Counted from the stretch's first letter, positions 54,319 to 62,940 are shown. The stretch: DNA of 64,000 nucleotides from an uncultured Oscillospiraceae bacterium (GCA_947631865.1 CANRNF010000002.1:28984-92983); one strand, 5' to 3'. Notes: generated by a model not told the origin, from the letters alone. Program-made: numbers and translations.

Positions 54319-55764
54319 ATGCAGAGAAAAAATGTCAAACTGAATTATATATATAACGTTTCCTATCAGATACTGCTGCTCGCCGCACCGCTGCTCACGG
54401 CGCCCTATCTGTCCCGGGTGCTGGAGCCGGACGGCGTGGGCACGGCCAGCTATGTGGAATCCATCGTGGCGTATTTCACACTGTTCGCTACTATGGGCAT
54501 CTCCACCTATGGGCAGAGAGAGATATCCTATGTCCAGGACGACACGGAAAAGCGAAGCCAGGTTTTTTGGAATACAAAAGTGCTGGGCTTTTGTACGTCC
54601 GCAGTGGCGGCAGCGGTATATGTAGCCTTCGCGGCGCTGAAACAGGAACTGTCCACGCTGTATCTTATCCTGTCGCTGAATCTGGCGGCGGTATTCTTTG
54701 ACATTACCTGGTTTTTCCAGGGGATGGAGGAGTTCGGCAAGACCGTAACACGCAACGCGGCCTTCAAGCTCTTGCAGCTCGCGTATATTTTCCTCTTTGT
54801 CAAAACAAAAGAGGATCTGCCGCTTTATGTGATGGGGCTGGGCCTGTTCACGACGCTGGGGAATCTGTCTCTGTGGGCGTACCTGCCACGATATGTCAGG
54901 AGGGTCAAGCTGAGTGAACTGCATCCGTTTCGGGATGTAAAGGTGGTCTGGTCCCTGTTCATCCCTACCATCGCCGTTCAGATATATACCGTCCTTGACA
55001 AGACCATGATCGGCATGATCACAGGCAGCTCCTTTGAGAATGGCTACTATGAACAGGCGATTAAGATATCCAAAATGCTGATGTCGGTGGTGACGGCACT
55101 GGGCACGGTGATGGTGCCGCGGGTGGGCAGCCTTTTCGGAAAGGGAGAGGCGTTCGAGGTCCGCCGGCTGATGTACCGGAGCTACCGGTTCGTCTGGTTT
55201 CTGGGCATCCCTCTGTGCTTTGGCGTCATCATGGCTGCCGGTAATTTCGTCCCCTGGTTCTTCGGACCGGGATATGAAAAGGTCATCCCGCTTTTGCAGA
55301 TACTGTCGCTGCTGATCCTGGCGATCGGGATCAACAATGTGACGGGCGTTCAGTATTTTATCCCAACGAAGCGACAGAACCTGTTCACCCTGACGGTGAT
55401 CATAGGGGCGTGTACGAATTTCGTTCTGAATATGATACTGATCCGCTGGATACAGTCCGCCGGCGCGGCGATTGCGTCAGTGGCGGCGGAGACGGTCATT
55501 GCTGTGGTGCAGCTGGTGATCGTGCGAAAAGAGCTGCCGCCGGGCAAGGTGCTGAGCGAGGGCGTCCACTACTTTATCGCCGGGGCGGTCATGGTCCTTG
55601 TGCTTTTGCCTCTCTGCCGCCGGCTGTCGCCGTCTGTGCTGCACACGGCGATGATCGTGGCCTGCGGCGCGGCGACCTATTTTCTGACGCTGCTCGTGGA
55701 GCGGGACGAGTTTCTCCTGGCCAATGTCAGAGGTGTTCTGAAAAAACTGCACATCAGCCGCTGA
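54319..55764 (+). CDS. wzx: Wzx-type polysaccharide flippase (MOP superfamily)
   Basis: The start chosen is ATG 54319 (MQRKNVKLNYIYNVSYQILLL); TTG 54283 would overlap the previous gene by 23 bp. The product of about 481 aa has twelve to fourteen membrane helices with the family opening NVSYQILLLAAPLLTAPYLSRVLEPDGVGTASYVES and FFDITWFFQGMEEF. It flips lipid-linked repeat units to the outside. Wzx and Wzy together define a Wzx/Wzy-dependent pathway; no Wzz or tyrosine-kinase gene is seen in the window. Confidence 0.92.
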   Translation: MQRKNVKLNYIYNVSYQILLLAAPLLTAPYLSRVLEPDGVGTASYVESIVAYFTLFATMGISTYGQREISYVQDDTEKRSQVFWNTKVLGFCTSAVAAAVYVAFAALKQELSTLYLILSLNLAAVFFDITWFFQGMEEFGKTVTRNAAFKLLQLAYIFLFVKTKEDLPLYVMGLGLFTTLGNLSLWAYLPRYVRRVKLSELHPFRDVKVVWSLFIPTIAVQIYTVLDKTMIGMITGSSFENGYYEQAIKISKMLMSVVTALGTVMVPRVGSLFGKGEAFEVRRLMYRSYRFVWFLGIPLCFGVIMAAGNFVPWFFGPGYEKVIPLLQILSLLILAIGINNVTGVQYFIPTKRQNLFTLTVIIGACTNFVLNMILIRWIQSAGAAIASVAAETVIAVVQLVIVRKELPPGKVLSEGVHYFIAGAVMVLVLLPLCRRLSPSVLHTAMIVACGAATYFLTLLVERDEFLLANVRGVLKKLHISR

Positions 55765-55805
55765 GGGTCACAGATCGAAATGATGAATACGACAGAAAAA
55801 AAGCT

Positions 55806-56308
55806 AGAGGTGCGCTTGGGTGTGACTATCTGGAGCATAGGGCTGAGTTGGACGCGCTGACGGATAGGGTGGTGTATACAGGCCTGATAGACGCATACTT
55901 CTACTACCGTTTTGGGCCGCTGGAATACCGCTCAGTGCGGTTTGGGACAGAGGTGCTGGAAAGCCCAACTTCCAGGGGGACGCGGCGGTGAACTACACTG
56001 ACCGGGAGACGCCCTGGACGCGGATCATTGAGCACAAGTGGTTCCAGTTCAGGAAGGACGATGCAGGCAACGACGCCGAGACGGTGATCAGCCGGGCGTA
56101 CAGCAGCGAATAGAAGCTTGGGGACGAGCCCTATTATCCGGTGAACTGTGAGAAGAACAGTGCTCTATACGGGCAATACAAGGTATTGGCAGAGCTGGAG
56201 AAGGACGTTATATTCGGCTGCCTGCTGGGCGTGTATAAGTATTATGACATGGACCAGGTCATCGCCGCCGCGCTCGAGATGAGTGCAGGGAAACTTCAAG
56301 GGCGATAA
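55806..56308 (+). pseudogene. 3' half of a decayed UDP-galactopyranose mutase gene
   Basis: Reading across two or more frames gives VRLGVTIW, RAELDALTDRVVYTGLIDAYF, LEYRSVRFGTEVLESP, AVNYTDRETPWTRIIEHKWFQFR and YKYYDMDQVIAAALEMS. These match the glf at 60405 from about residue 205 to the end. Frameshifts lie near 55825 and 55975, and a TAG interrupts at about 56112. It is a leftover of an earlier glf, probably after recombination with the intact copy about 4.6 kb downstream. Confidence 0.85.
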
Positions 56309-56346
56309 GGGGAAAACGAACAGAGCTTCATTATTGGAGGTGACGC

Positions 56347-57066
56347 ATGAATACAGCGATTGTTCTTGCGGGCGGCATTGGAGTACGTGTCGGCGCCGGA
56401 ATACCAAAACAATTCATAGAGGTGCTCGGAAAGCCCATAATGATCTACACGCTTGAGGTGTTTGAAGAAGAACCTTTGATCGATGAGATCGTTTTTGTGT
56501 GCGTTGAAACACATATGGAACTTGCCAGAAGCTACATCAAAAAATACGGACTTTCAAAAGTGGCAACATATGTGAAGGGTGGCGTAGATTTTACTCATTC
56601 CTGCATAAATGGAATGAGCGCTTTGCGGAATAGGTGCGCTCCGGATGATATTGTGGTTATAACATCCGCAGACAGGCCGTTCATCACGCGGGAGGAGATA
56701 GATGATTCTATTGCTGTCTGCCGGGAACACGGCTCCGGTATCGCGGCAAGGGACTGTGCAATATGTATGTTTATGGTCGGGGGGGACAGAACGCATTCAA
56801 GCAACTATCAGCGAGACAATCTGGTCCAAATAGCCACGCCGTGGACATTTCGTTATGGACCGCTGATGGAAGCCCTTGACAGGTATGACGCAGGTAAACT
56901 GCCTTCCTGCGAACCCTATCCTCCGGCGATCTTCACTGCCGCAGGCAACAAGGCCTATTTTTCGCACGCAAAGCCGGGAAATATCAAGATCACAGAAAAA
57001 ACAGATGTTGCTTTGATGGAGCAACTCATAAAGGAGAGACAGAGAAATGAATCAGGAAAGCTTTGA
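56347..57066 (+). CDS. IspD/TarI-like cytidylyltransferase
   Basis: The 239-aa product has the nucleotide-binding start AIVLAGGIGVRVGAGIPKQFIEVLGKPIMIYTLEVFE, then DEIVFVC, the metal-site region ITSADRPFITREEI, and a late KITEKTDVALMEQL. IspD-type enzymes of wall and capsule loci make CDP-ribitol, CDP-glycerol-like or CDP-methylerythritol products. The context favours a CDP-alcohol for the polysaccharide. It overlaps the next gene by 20 bp. A G7 run at 56779-56785 lies in frame. Confidence 0.88.
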   Translation: MNTAIVLAGGIGVRVGAGIPKQFIEVLGKPIMIYTLEVFEEEPLIDEIVFVCVETHMELARSYIKKYGLSKVATYVKGGVDFTHSCINGMSALRNRCAPDDIVVITSADRPFITREEIDDSIAVCREHGSGIAARDCAICMFMVGGDRTHSSNYQRDNLVQIATPWTFRYGPLMEALDRYDAGKLPSCEPYPPAIFTAAGNKAYFSHAKPGNIKITEKTDVALMEQLIKERQRNESGKL

Positions 57067-58690
57067 AATGATGAAAAAAGGCGTATCAGAGAGCGGCGTA
57101 GTTCCTCCTGAACTTGCTGAATACCGTGTTGATAATGCTGTGATCCTTGCGGCCGGCGTTACAAAGGAAACGATCTACGCACCGCCAAAAGGGCTGTTTC
57201 TTATTGATGGCGTTCCTATCATTGAACGCCAGATTTGTCAGTTAAAGGAAGCTGGGATCCATGAGATTTATATCGTGGTTGGCTATAAAAAGGAGATGTA
57301 CTTCTATCTGGAGGAGAAGTACGGCGTCAAGCTGATCGGAAATCCCCGCCTTGATAAGAACAACATATACTCTCTGTATCTGGCAAGGGACCATTTGAAA
57401 AACAGCTATGTCTGTGCGTGCGATTACTATTACAAAGAAAACCCGTTCTCCCCCTTTGAATTCAGAGCGTATTATGCCACTGCATACTTTTCTGACGCCA
57501 GCAAGAAGTTCGTTGTCAAGACCAACCACAAGGGGAGGATCATTGACCTTCTGCCTGGGGCCCCGGAAGGGGAGTGCATTCACGGTATAGCGTATTTTGA
57601 CAAAGAGTTTTCGACCTCCTTCGTAGAGTTCATGGAAGAAGAAATCGATGAGTACCGTGTCGAGGCGTTATTCTGGCAGGAGTTTTTCGCACGCCACATT
57701 GACGATTTGGATCTTTATGCCAAGCATTGCGAACAGAGCGCGGTTTTGGAATTCAACGATCTGAGAGCCTTGAGATCGATAAACCTACTTTTTGTTGACA
57801 GCATAAGCACACAGATTGTAAGGAATATCTGCAGGGAACTTTTATGTAATGAAGAAGATATAACATACGTTGATGTTCTTGACGCGGGTCACTCCAACAC
57901 TACTTTTAAGGTCGTCGCAAAGGGCAAAGACTATGTTTACCGCTATCCAGGCGTCAGCGGAAAGTACATTTTCAATAAAGAACGGGAGGTTTTTTTGAAC
58001 AAGCTCGCGAAAAAGCTGGGTATTGATAATACGCTGTTATTCATCGATGGGAGCGGTCATAAACTGTCGGTGTTCGTCCACAATGCCCATCCTCTTGATC
58101 CGAACAATAGAGATGAGATCCGAGCGCTGGGAAGGCTGGTGCGAACGCTTCACGACTATGATGTCTCTGATGAGGAAAAGGAAAAGTATGCGTTCGACCC
58201 GCTGGTAGAGGCCGACCGGCTGCTTCGTTCGTCATGCGTGAGCAAGGACAATCTTTTTGAAGTGTTCAGGGATATTCGGGCAGCCGTTCATAAAATCAGT
58301 GCGGCGCTGGAGGGAGACCATTTCAGAAAAGCGATATGTCATGGTAATTTGAACTCCAACAACTGTCTTATTACCGATCATTCCTTCGACCTTATCGACT
58401 GGGAGGCCTCTGGATATTACGACGTCGCTTATGACTTTCCTTTTCTTGGGAACTACGATTTCAGAGAAGAAGACCTGCGGACCTATCTTGGAGGGTATTT
58501 TGACCGGGAGCCTACAGAGGATGAATACCGCCACTGGCTCTGCTGCCGGGCGATCCAATACTGGTATTACACCTGCTGGGCGATCTATAAGGAAAGCGTG
58601 AACGAAGACTGCGGCAATCTTCTGCTTGTCTTTTATGAGGACTGCAAAAAGGCAGTGGCTCTCGCGCAGCGGTACATCGAGTTCAGGTGA
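57047..58690 (+). CDS. Fused LicC-like nucleotidyltransferase and LicA/choline-kinase-like phosphotransferase
   Basis: The 547-aa product has two domains. Residues about 28-250 are a nucleotidyltransferase: VILAAGVTKETIYAPPKGLFLIDGVPIIERQICQLKEAGI, EEKYGVKLIGNPRLDKNNIYSLYLARDHL. Residues about 265-547 are choline-kinase-like: VLDAGHSNTTFKVVAKGKDYVYRYPG, ICHGNLNSNNCLI, and Mg-site LIDWEASGYYDVAYDF. The Brenner motif H-x-D-x4-N reads HGNLNSNN: the catalytic Asp is Asn, so kinase activity is doubtful. LicA and LicC together make CDP-choline from choline; here an amino alcohol or its CDP form is the likely ligand. Confidence 0.88.
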   Translation: MNQESFEMMKKGVSESGVVPPELAEYRVDNAVILAAGVTKETIYAPPKGLFLIDGVPIIERQICQLKEAGIHEIYIVVGYKKEMYFYLEEKYGVKLIGNPRLDKNNIYSLYLARDHLKNSYVCACDYYYKENPFSPFEFRAYYATAYFSDASKKFVVKTNHKGRIIDLLPGAPEGECIHGIAYFDKEFSTSFVEFMEEEIDEYRVEALFWQEFFARHIDDLDLYAKHCEQSAVLEFNDLRALRSINLLFVDSISTQIVRNICRELLCNEEDITYVDVLDAGHSNTTFKVVAKGKDYVYRYPGVSGKYIFNKEREVFLNKLAKKLGIDNTLLFIDGSGHKLSVFVHNAHPLDPNNRDEIRALGRLVRTLHDYDVSDEEKEKYAFDPLVEADRLLRSSCVSKDNLFEVFRDIRAAVHKISAALEGDHFRKAICHGNLNSNNCLITDHSFDLIDWEASGYYDVAYDFPFLGNYDFREEDLRTYLGGYFDREPTEDEYRHWLCCRAIQYWYYTCWAIYKESVNEDCGNLLLVFYEDCKKAVALAQRYIEFR

Positions 58691-58751
58691 GATGAATAAG
58701 TCCGTGATCGTATAGCGAGACCTAAATTTAATTCACTAAAGGAGAAATGTT

Positions 58752-59549
58752 GTGAAGCTTTGGTTTTTGAACACTGGCTATTTGGAAACAGATAAAAACA
58801 ATGTCGTTGGATGCAGTGTCATCGGCACATACAGCCATCCGCACATTCAAAACGAGTGGATCAAACTGCCGGTCATGGCGTTCCTCCTTGAAACAGAAGA
58901 CGGCTACATCCTCTATGACACGGGCAGCAACCCGGATGCGATGAAGGGGTATTGGCCGAAGAATCTGCAGGAGATCTATCCGCTTTACCAGAAGGCGGAA
59001 GAACGTTTGGCGGACCAGCTCGCTCTTTGCGGCGTGAAACCGGAAGATATAAAGAAGGTCGTCATTTCTCACATGCATTTAGATCATGCGGGCGGCCTGT
59101 ACCTGTTCCCGCACGCGGATATTTATGTTCCGAAGCAGGATTATGAGTATGCGCAGGTCATGGTCCATAAAAATCCAGATCCCGCACTGCATGGCGGGTA
59201 TGTCAAAGCGGACTGTGAGGCGCCGGCCAACTATGTTTTGGTCGACCACGATATGGAACTGGCGAAGGGCGTTGAATTGATCTGCCTGCCGGGGCATACG
59301 CCGGACCTGTTGGGCGTTGTTGTCCATCTTGACAGCCAGACGATCATCCTGCCGCAGGATGCGGTCTACACGACGGAAGTTTACGGGCCGCCCGCTAAGG
59401 GCTCAGGTCTGTGCTATGACAGCGTCAGCTATTTCAGATCCATTGAGAAAATTAGAGGGCTTCAGAAGCTGTACAACGCCTTGGTCATCCCGGCTCATGA
59501 CTGGGAGTTCAGCAAAACCATTCGCTTTGCCCCTGATTTTTACGAGTGA
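58752..59549 (+). CDS. Metallo-beta-lactamase-fold hydrolase, AHL-lactonase-like family
   Basis: The GTG start follows AAAGGAGAAA. The 265-aa product has the di-metal motif SHMHLDHAGGL (HxHxDH), CLPGHTPD for the next His, and LPQDAVY for the bridging Asp, closing with VIPAHDWEF. N-terminal LKLPVMAFLLETEDGYILYDTG fits the N-acyl-homoserine-lactonase-like branch, which includes many general lactone and phosphodiester hydrolases. It lies just before the glycyl radical activase and may work on the same metabolite. Quorum quenching is not supported by context. Confidence 0.85.
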   Translation: MKLWFLNTGYLETDKNNVVGCSVIGTYSHPHIQNEWIKLPVMAFLLETEDGYILYDTGSNPDAMKGYWPKNLQEIYPLYQKAEERLADQLALCGVKPEDIKKVVISHMHLDHAGGLYLFPHADIYVPKQDYEYAQVMVHKNPDPALHGGYVKADCEAPANYVLVDHDMELAKGVELICLPGHTPDLLGVVVHLDSQTIILPQDAVYTTEVYGPPAKGSGLCYDSVSYFRSIEKIRGLQKLYNALVIPAHDWEFSKTIRFAPDFYE

Positions 59550-59567
59550 TGAGGTCCTCTGGCCAGG

Positions 59568-60392
59568 ATGCCCCTGAACAAGAAAGATGATATGGACGAG
59601 CAGATCCTGATAACGAATATCCAGCGCTTTTCCCTGCATGACGGTCCGGGGATACGCACGACCGTGTTTTGTAAGGGCTGTGGAGTGCGCTGCCCATGGT
59701 GTGCCAACCCTGAGAATTTGGAGCCAAGACCGGAGGACTATGTGAAGGACGGCGTGCCGGGAACATACGGTCGGTATATTTCCTGTGAGGAGTTGGTCCG
59801 GGAGGTCATGAAAGACGAGCTGTTCTATCGCCAGCGCGGCAGTGGAGAGGGTCTGGACGGGTTGCCAGGAGGCGTGACCTATTCCGGGGGGGAGCCGCTT
59901 TTGCAGGCAGACAGACTGGAGCCGGTGTTTCGCGCGCTGAAAGAAGCGGGCATACACCAGTGCGTGGAGACGAGCCTTTTTGTTCCGGAAGAGCGGCTGG
60001 ATCTGGCGATGCGATACATCAACTTGTTCTATGTGGACATCAAGATACTGGACGAAGAACGGTGTAAGGCCATTCTGTATGGGGATCTGGAACAGTATTT
60101 GATCAACGTGGGAATACTTTTTTCCGCAGAAAAGCCGATAGTTTTTCGCATCCCGGTCATTGGAGGCTTTACCGACAGCGCGGAGAACCGCAGAATGGTC
60201 ATAGAGCTGATAAAACAATACAGTCCAATGAAGGTGGAACTGATTAAGGAACACAATTTGGGACAAAGCAAATACATCTCCCTTGGAAAGTCGCCGCTGG
60301 AACTGCATACGGTGACAGACGAGTTTATGGAACAGTATAAAGACGCAGTGGTAAAGACCGCGGGCGTGCCTACGGAAGCCTGCAAGATATAG
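59568..60392 (+). CDS. Radical-SAM glycyl radical enzyme activase (PflA-like)
   Basis: The 274-aa product starts at ATG 59568 (ATG 59592 is possible). RFSLHDGPGIRTTVFCKGC is followed by the CX3CX2C cluster motif CGVRCPWC, then VTYSGGEPLLQ and a DIKI segment. It is close to PflA length and has only a short insert after the cluster, so it lacks the extra ferredoxin-like clusters of many glycyl radical activases. It should install the radical on Gly650 of the enzyme at 52272; they are 5.3 kb apart in the same operon, with no other candidate partner in the window. Confidence 0.93.
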   Translation: MPLNKKDDMDEQILITNIQRFSLHDGPGIRTTVFCKGCGVRCPWCANPENLEPRPEDYVKDGVPGTYGRYISCEELVREVMKDELFYRQRGSGEGLDGLPGGVTYSGGEPLLQADRLEPVFRALKEAGIHQCVETSLFVPEERLDLAMRYINLFYVDIKILDEERCKAILYGDLEQYLINVGILFSAEKPIVFRIPVIGGFTDSAENRRMVIELIKQYSPMKVELIKEHNLGQSKYISLGKSPLELHTVTDEFMEQYKDAVVKTAGVPTEACKI

Positions 60393-60404
60393 GGAACAGT
60401 TGAA

Positions 60405-61526
60405 ATGAGATATGACTATTTGATAGTCGGCGCCGGCCTGTATGGCGCCGTATTTGCCCAGCAGGCGAAGGCCGCGGGCAAGTCTGTGCTGGTCGTGGAC
60501 AAGCGGCAGCATATCGCAGGGAACGTGTATACGGAGGATGTGGAGGGTATCCATGTACATAAATACGGCGCCCACATCTTCCATACAAACGATAAGCGCG
60601 TCTGGGACTATGTGAATCAGTTCGCCATATTTAACCGATTCACCAACAGCCCAGTGGCCAATTATAAGGGAGAGCTGTATTCACTGCCGTTCAACATGTA
60701 CACCTTCAATAAGATGTGGGGCGTGGTGACGCCGGAGGAGGCGGCGGCGAAGATCGACGAGCAGCGGAAGGCCGTCGGTATCACAGAGCCAAAAAACCTG
60801 GAGGAACAGGCCATCTCCTTAGTTGGCACCGACATCTATGAAAAGCTGGTGAAGGGCTACACGGAAAAGCAGTGGGGCCGGCCCAGCAGGGAGCTTCCTG
60901 CCTTCATCATCAAGCGACTGCCGGTACGGCTGACTTTCGACAACAACTACTTCAACGCCCTCTATCAGGGCATCCCCGTTGGCGGTTACACGAAGATGGT
61001 GGCCAATATGCAGGAGGGTATAGAGGTGCGCCTCGGTGTGGAGTACTTGGCGCACAAGGTTGAGCTGGACGCGCTGGCGGAGAAGGTGGTGTATACTGGT
61101 CCGATCGACGCCTACTTCGGCTATGAGCTGGGGGCGCTGGAGTATCGCTCTGTGCGATTCGAGACCGAGGTGCTGGATAAACCTAATTTCCAGGGGAACG
61201 CGGCGGTGAATTACACGGACCAGGAGACGCCATGGACACGGATCATTGAACACAAGTGGTTCCAGTTTGGCAAGGACGATGACGGAAACGATTTGTCCAA
61301 GACGGTGATCAGCCGGGAGTACAGCAGCGAGTGGCGGCCAGGTGACGAACCCTACTACCCCGTGAACGACGAAAGAAACAGCACCCTGTACAGGCAGTAC
61401 AAGGCGCTGGCAGAGCGGCAAAGGAACGTCATATTCGGAGGCCGCCTGGGCGAGTATAAGTATTACGATATGGATCAGGTCATTGCCACCGCGCTGGATG
61501 TGAGTGAGCGGGAACTGAAGAGATGA
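60405..61526 (+). CDS. glf: UDP-galactopyranose mutase, second copy
   Basis: The 373-aa product is of the common bacterial type: DYLIVGAGLYGAVFAQQAKAAGKSVLVVDKRQHIAGNVYTE, HKYGAHIFHTNDKRVWDYVNQF, YTEKQWGRP, NYTDQETPWTRIIEHKWF, and GRLGEYKYYDMDQVI. It is the probable parent or sibling of the decayed copy at 55806. It closes the polysaccharide gene series. Confidence 0.95.
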   Translation: MRYDYLIVGAGLYGAVFAQQAKAAGKSVLVVDKRQHIAGNVYTEDVEGIHVHKYGAHIFHTNDKRVWDYVNQFAIFNRFTNSPVANYKGELYSLPFNMYTFNKMWGVVTPEEAAAKIDEQRKAVGITEPKNLEEQAISLVGTDIYEKLVKGYTEKQWGRPSRELPAFIIKRLPVRLTFDNNYFNALYQGIPVGGYTKMVANMQEGIEVRLGVEYLAHKVELDALAEKVVYTGPIDAYFGYELGALEYRSVRFETEVLDKPNFQGNAAVNYTDQETPWTRIIEHKWFQFGKDDDGNDLSKTVISREYSSEWRPGDEPYYPVNDERNSTLYRQYKALAERQRNVIFGGRLGEYKYYDMDQVIATALDVSERELKR

Positions 61527-61779
61527 TCTGAAGATATCTTTGCTGATATGAGTCGCTGGTGACCCATTCGCCAACAACCCCCGATATACGCGATATCAAT
61601 ATTCTTTTGTGGCATCTGCATATGGTACCTTGCTAAAAAGAGACCAATGAAATATGCGGGTGATAGCAGGATAATTGAGATAAACTTCCTGAAGTACATA
61701 TCATGGTGTACACCTCATGTTCTCGTTTGAATTCTGACGAAAGAAGTGTGACTCCATAAGGAAATACTATTGGTATGCG
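61527..61779. other. Short non-coding stretch after glf
   Basis: About 250 bp without a supported gene, terminator or consensus promoter. Confidence 0.5.
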
Positions 61780-62019
61780 TTGAAGAAAGTTACCCACGAC
61801 AGCATCCTCCATACCAGAACTACTGTACTGAAAATCAGTCAGGAACAGATGTCTGCAAAGCTCCACATGAGCGTCAGGTCCTATGCCTATCTGGAAAGCG
61901 GCGCATCCTACTGCAGCGCGCTCACGCTGATGCTCTATTTTCTCTTCTACTGCCCGGATGTATCTGAATTCTTATCAGGGCTACGGGCAGAGTTCGAGAA
62001 GGTGGATGAGGCAGCATGA
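61780..62019 (+). CDS. Small XRE-like helix-turn-helix protein
   Basis: The TTG start (MKKVTHDSILHTRTTVLKISQEQM...) has no strong ribosome binding site; a remnant is possible. The 79-aa product contains an XRE-type HTH: ISQEQMSAKLHMSVRSYAYLESGASYCSALTLMLYFLF. The stop overlaps the next ATG by 4 bp. It could regulate the island or be a leftover of a mobile element. Confidence 0.6.
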   Translation: MKKVTHDSILHTRTTVLKISQEQMSAKLHMSVRSYAYLESGASYCSALTLMLYFLFYCPDVSEFLSGLRAEFEKVDEAA

Positions 62020-62129
62020 GAGTAAAGAAGCCGGTCTGGTCAAGACAAGTTGAGATCATTCCACGATCGCTTTACAATCTTCTGCTACTCTCAGCAGGGT
62101 TTCGATTGGCAAACCAGTCGTTGAGGTAA
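62016..62129 (+). CDS. Tiny basic ORF (37 aa) between HTH and zinc-ribbon genes
   Basis: MRVKKPVWSRQVEIIPRSLY... begins at the ATGA overlap with the HTH gene and ends in TAATG, overlapping the next start. The chained overlaps suggest translational coupling, but coding status is uncertain. Confidence 0.35.
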   Translation: MRVKKPVWSRQVEIIPRSLYNLLLLSAGFRLANQSLR

Positions 62130-62293
62130 TGTCTTTTCACACTGTATTTGGAGATGATACCTATTACCATGTATGTCCCGCCTGCCATGTGACATTGGAG
62201 CGGGAGTTCATGTCCTACTGTGACCGCTGTGGGCAGCATCTGGATTGGAGAGGGTACAAAAGCGCGAGGGTCATCTTTCCTGGCCGACATTGA
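62129..62293 (+). CDS. 54-aa zinc-ribbon-like protein
   Basis: MSFHTVFGDDTYYHVCPACH, then CDRCGQHLDWRGY: two CxxC knuckles 16 residues apart, as in zinc ribbons. Start is the ATG of TAATG, behind GAGG. Function unknown. Similar small ribbon proteins occur beside HTH genes on mobile islands of Clostridia. Confidence 0.5.
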   Translation: MSFHTVFGDDTYYHVCPACHVTLEREFMSYCDRCGQHLDWRGYKSARVIFPGRH

Positions 62294-62378
62294 TCCGCAA
62301 ACGATCATAATGTGAGGTTCACTGCCGTAATCATTCCAAAAGCACAGAACAGCATCCCACACAATGCGGGTACAAACA

Positions 62379-62404
62379 AAAGGCTGCGAGAGATCGCAGC
62401 CTTT
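62379..62404. terminator. Terminator hairpin after the small ORFs
   Basis: AAAGGCTGCGA pairs with TCGCAGCCTTT around GAGA. A-run before and T-run after make it usable in both directions. Confidence 0.75.
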
Positions 62405-62463
62405 GTCATTGGAGATGGAAAACCAGGGGTTATGCCCGTGGCTCAAAGAAGCCCATTGCGCCA

Positions 62464-62603
62464 ATTTTTGATTATCCGTGTATAAATGGAAAACGGGCAC
62501 TTTTGTGAATATCCGTGTAAATTTGAGCTATCCGTGTAAAATTGGTGCAGAGGGCTATTTTGGCCAAAAGTAGCTCAAAACAGCATAGTATAAAATTGGT
62601 GCA
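62464..62603 (-). repeat. Iteron-like repeats, right end of the island
   Basis: AAAATTGGTGCA at 62538-62549 and 62592-62603 is the inverse of the left-end motif TGCACCAATTTT. ATCCGTGTA recurs at 62474, 62511 and 62530 (37 and 19 bp apart), the inverse of TACACGGAT. With the left array this forms inverted ends of about 27.8 kb starting TG and ending CA. Confidence 0.6.
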
Positions 62604-62650
62604 CTTTGGGCCTGTGAAACGACGCTGCAAAAGGAAAACCGACGCAGATA

Positions 62651-62687
62651 ATGAAAGACACCCCCGAATAACGGGGATGTCTTTCAT
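62651..62687. terminator. Hairpin upstream of the tRNA region
   Basis: ATGAAAGACACCCC and GGGGATGTCTTTCAT pair with one mismatch; TTGGTT follows. Probable terminator. Confidence 0.55.
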
Positions 62688-62728
62688 TTGGTTGCACGCC
62701 ACACAATCTCCAGTGCGACGTGATAACG

Positions 62729-62804
62729 TGGTGGAGACGAAGGGATTCGAACCCTCGACCTCTCGGATGCGAACCGAACGCTCTCCCAGCTGAGCTACGC
62801 CCCC
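62729..62804 (-). tRNA. tRNA-Ala (anticodon CGC)
   Basis: The cloverleaf is complete on the minus strand: acceptor GGGGGCG with CGTCTCC (including the G3-U70 pair that marks alanine tRNA), D-stem GCTC/GAGC, anticodon loop TTCGCAT, T-arm GAGGG-TTCGAAT-CCCTT, discriminator A, and an encoded CCA at 62729-62731. Confidence 0.92.
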
Positions 62805-62849
62805 ATATTGTCGATTTATTCAGTTTTAGATGTGAACGCTATGCCTAGC

Positions 62850-62911
62850 GGAGTGGTCGCTCAAAACTGCCAGCTCTTACAAGAGCCTCCTCCCAGCTGA
62901 GCTACGCCCCC
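62850..62911 (-). pseudogene. tRNA-like remnant 1
   Basis: On the minus strand, GGGGGCGTAGCTCAGCTGGG matches the 5' half of the tRNA-Ala, followed by a stem with loop CTTGTAA (Thr-like TGT anticodon), but no T-arm or acceptor 3' strand can be formed. Confidence 0.6.
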
Positions 62912-62940
62912 ACGAGTTTCCAATATTTTCAAATTTTGCT

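Noticed and set aside
58752..59549. Quorum-quenching AHL lactonase
   Set aside because: The HxHxDH motif defines a broad hydrolase family and nothing else in the window relates to homoserine-lactone signalling.
59881..59900. G7 run in the radical-SAM activase as a phase-variable tract
   Set aside because: It encodes the conserved YSGGEPL motif of the family, so it is explained by protein constraint. The G7 at 56779 is also shorter than the G9 set.
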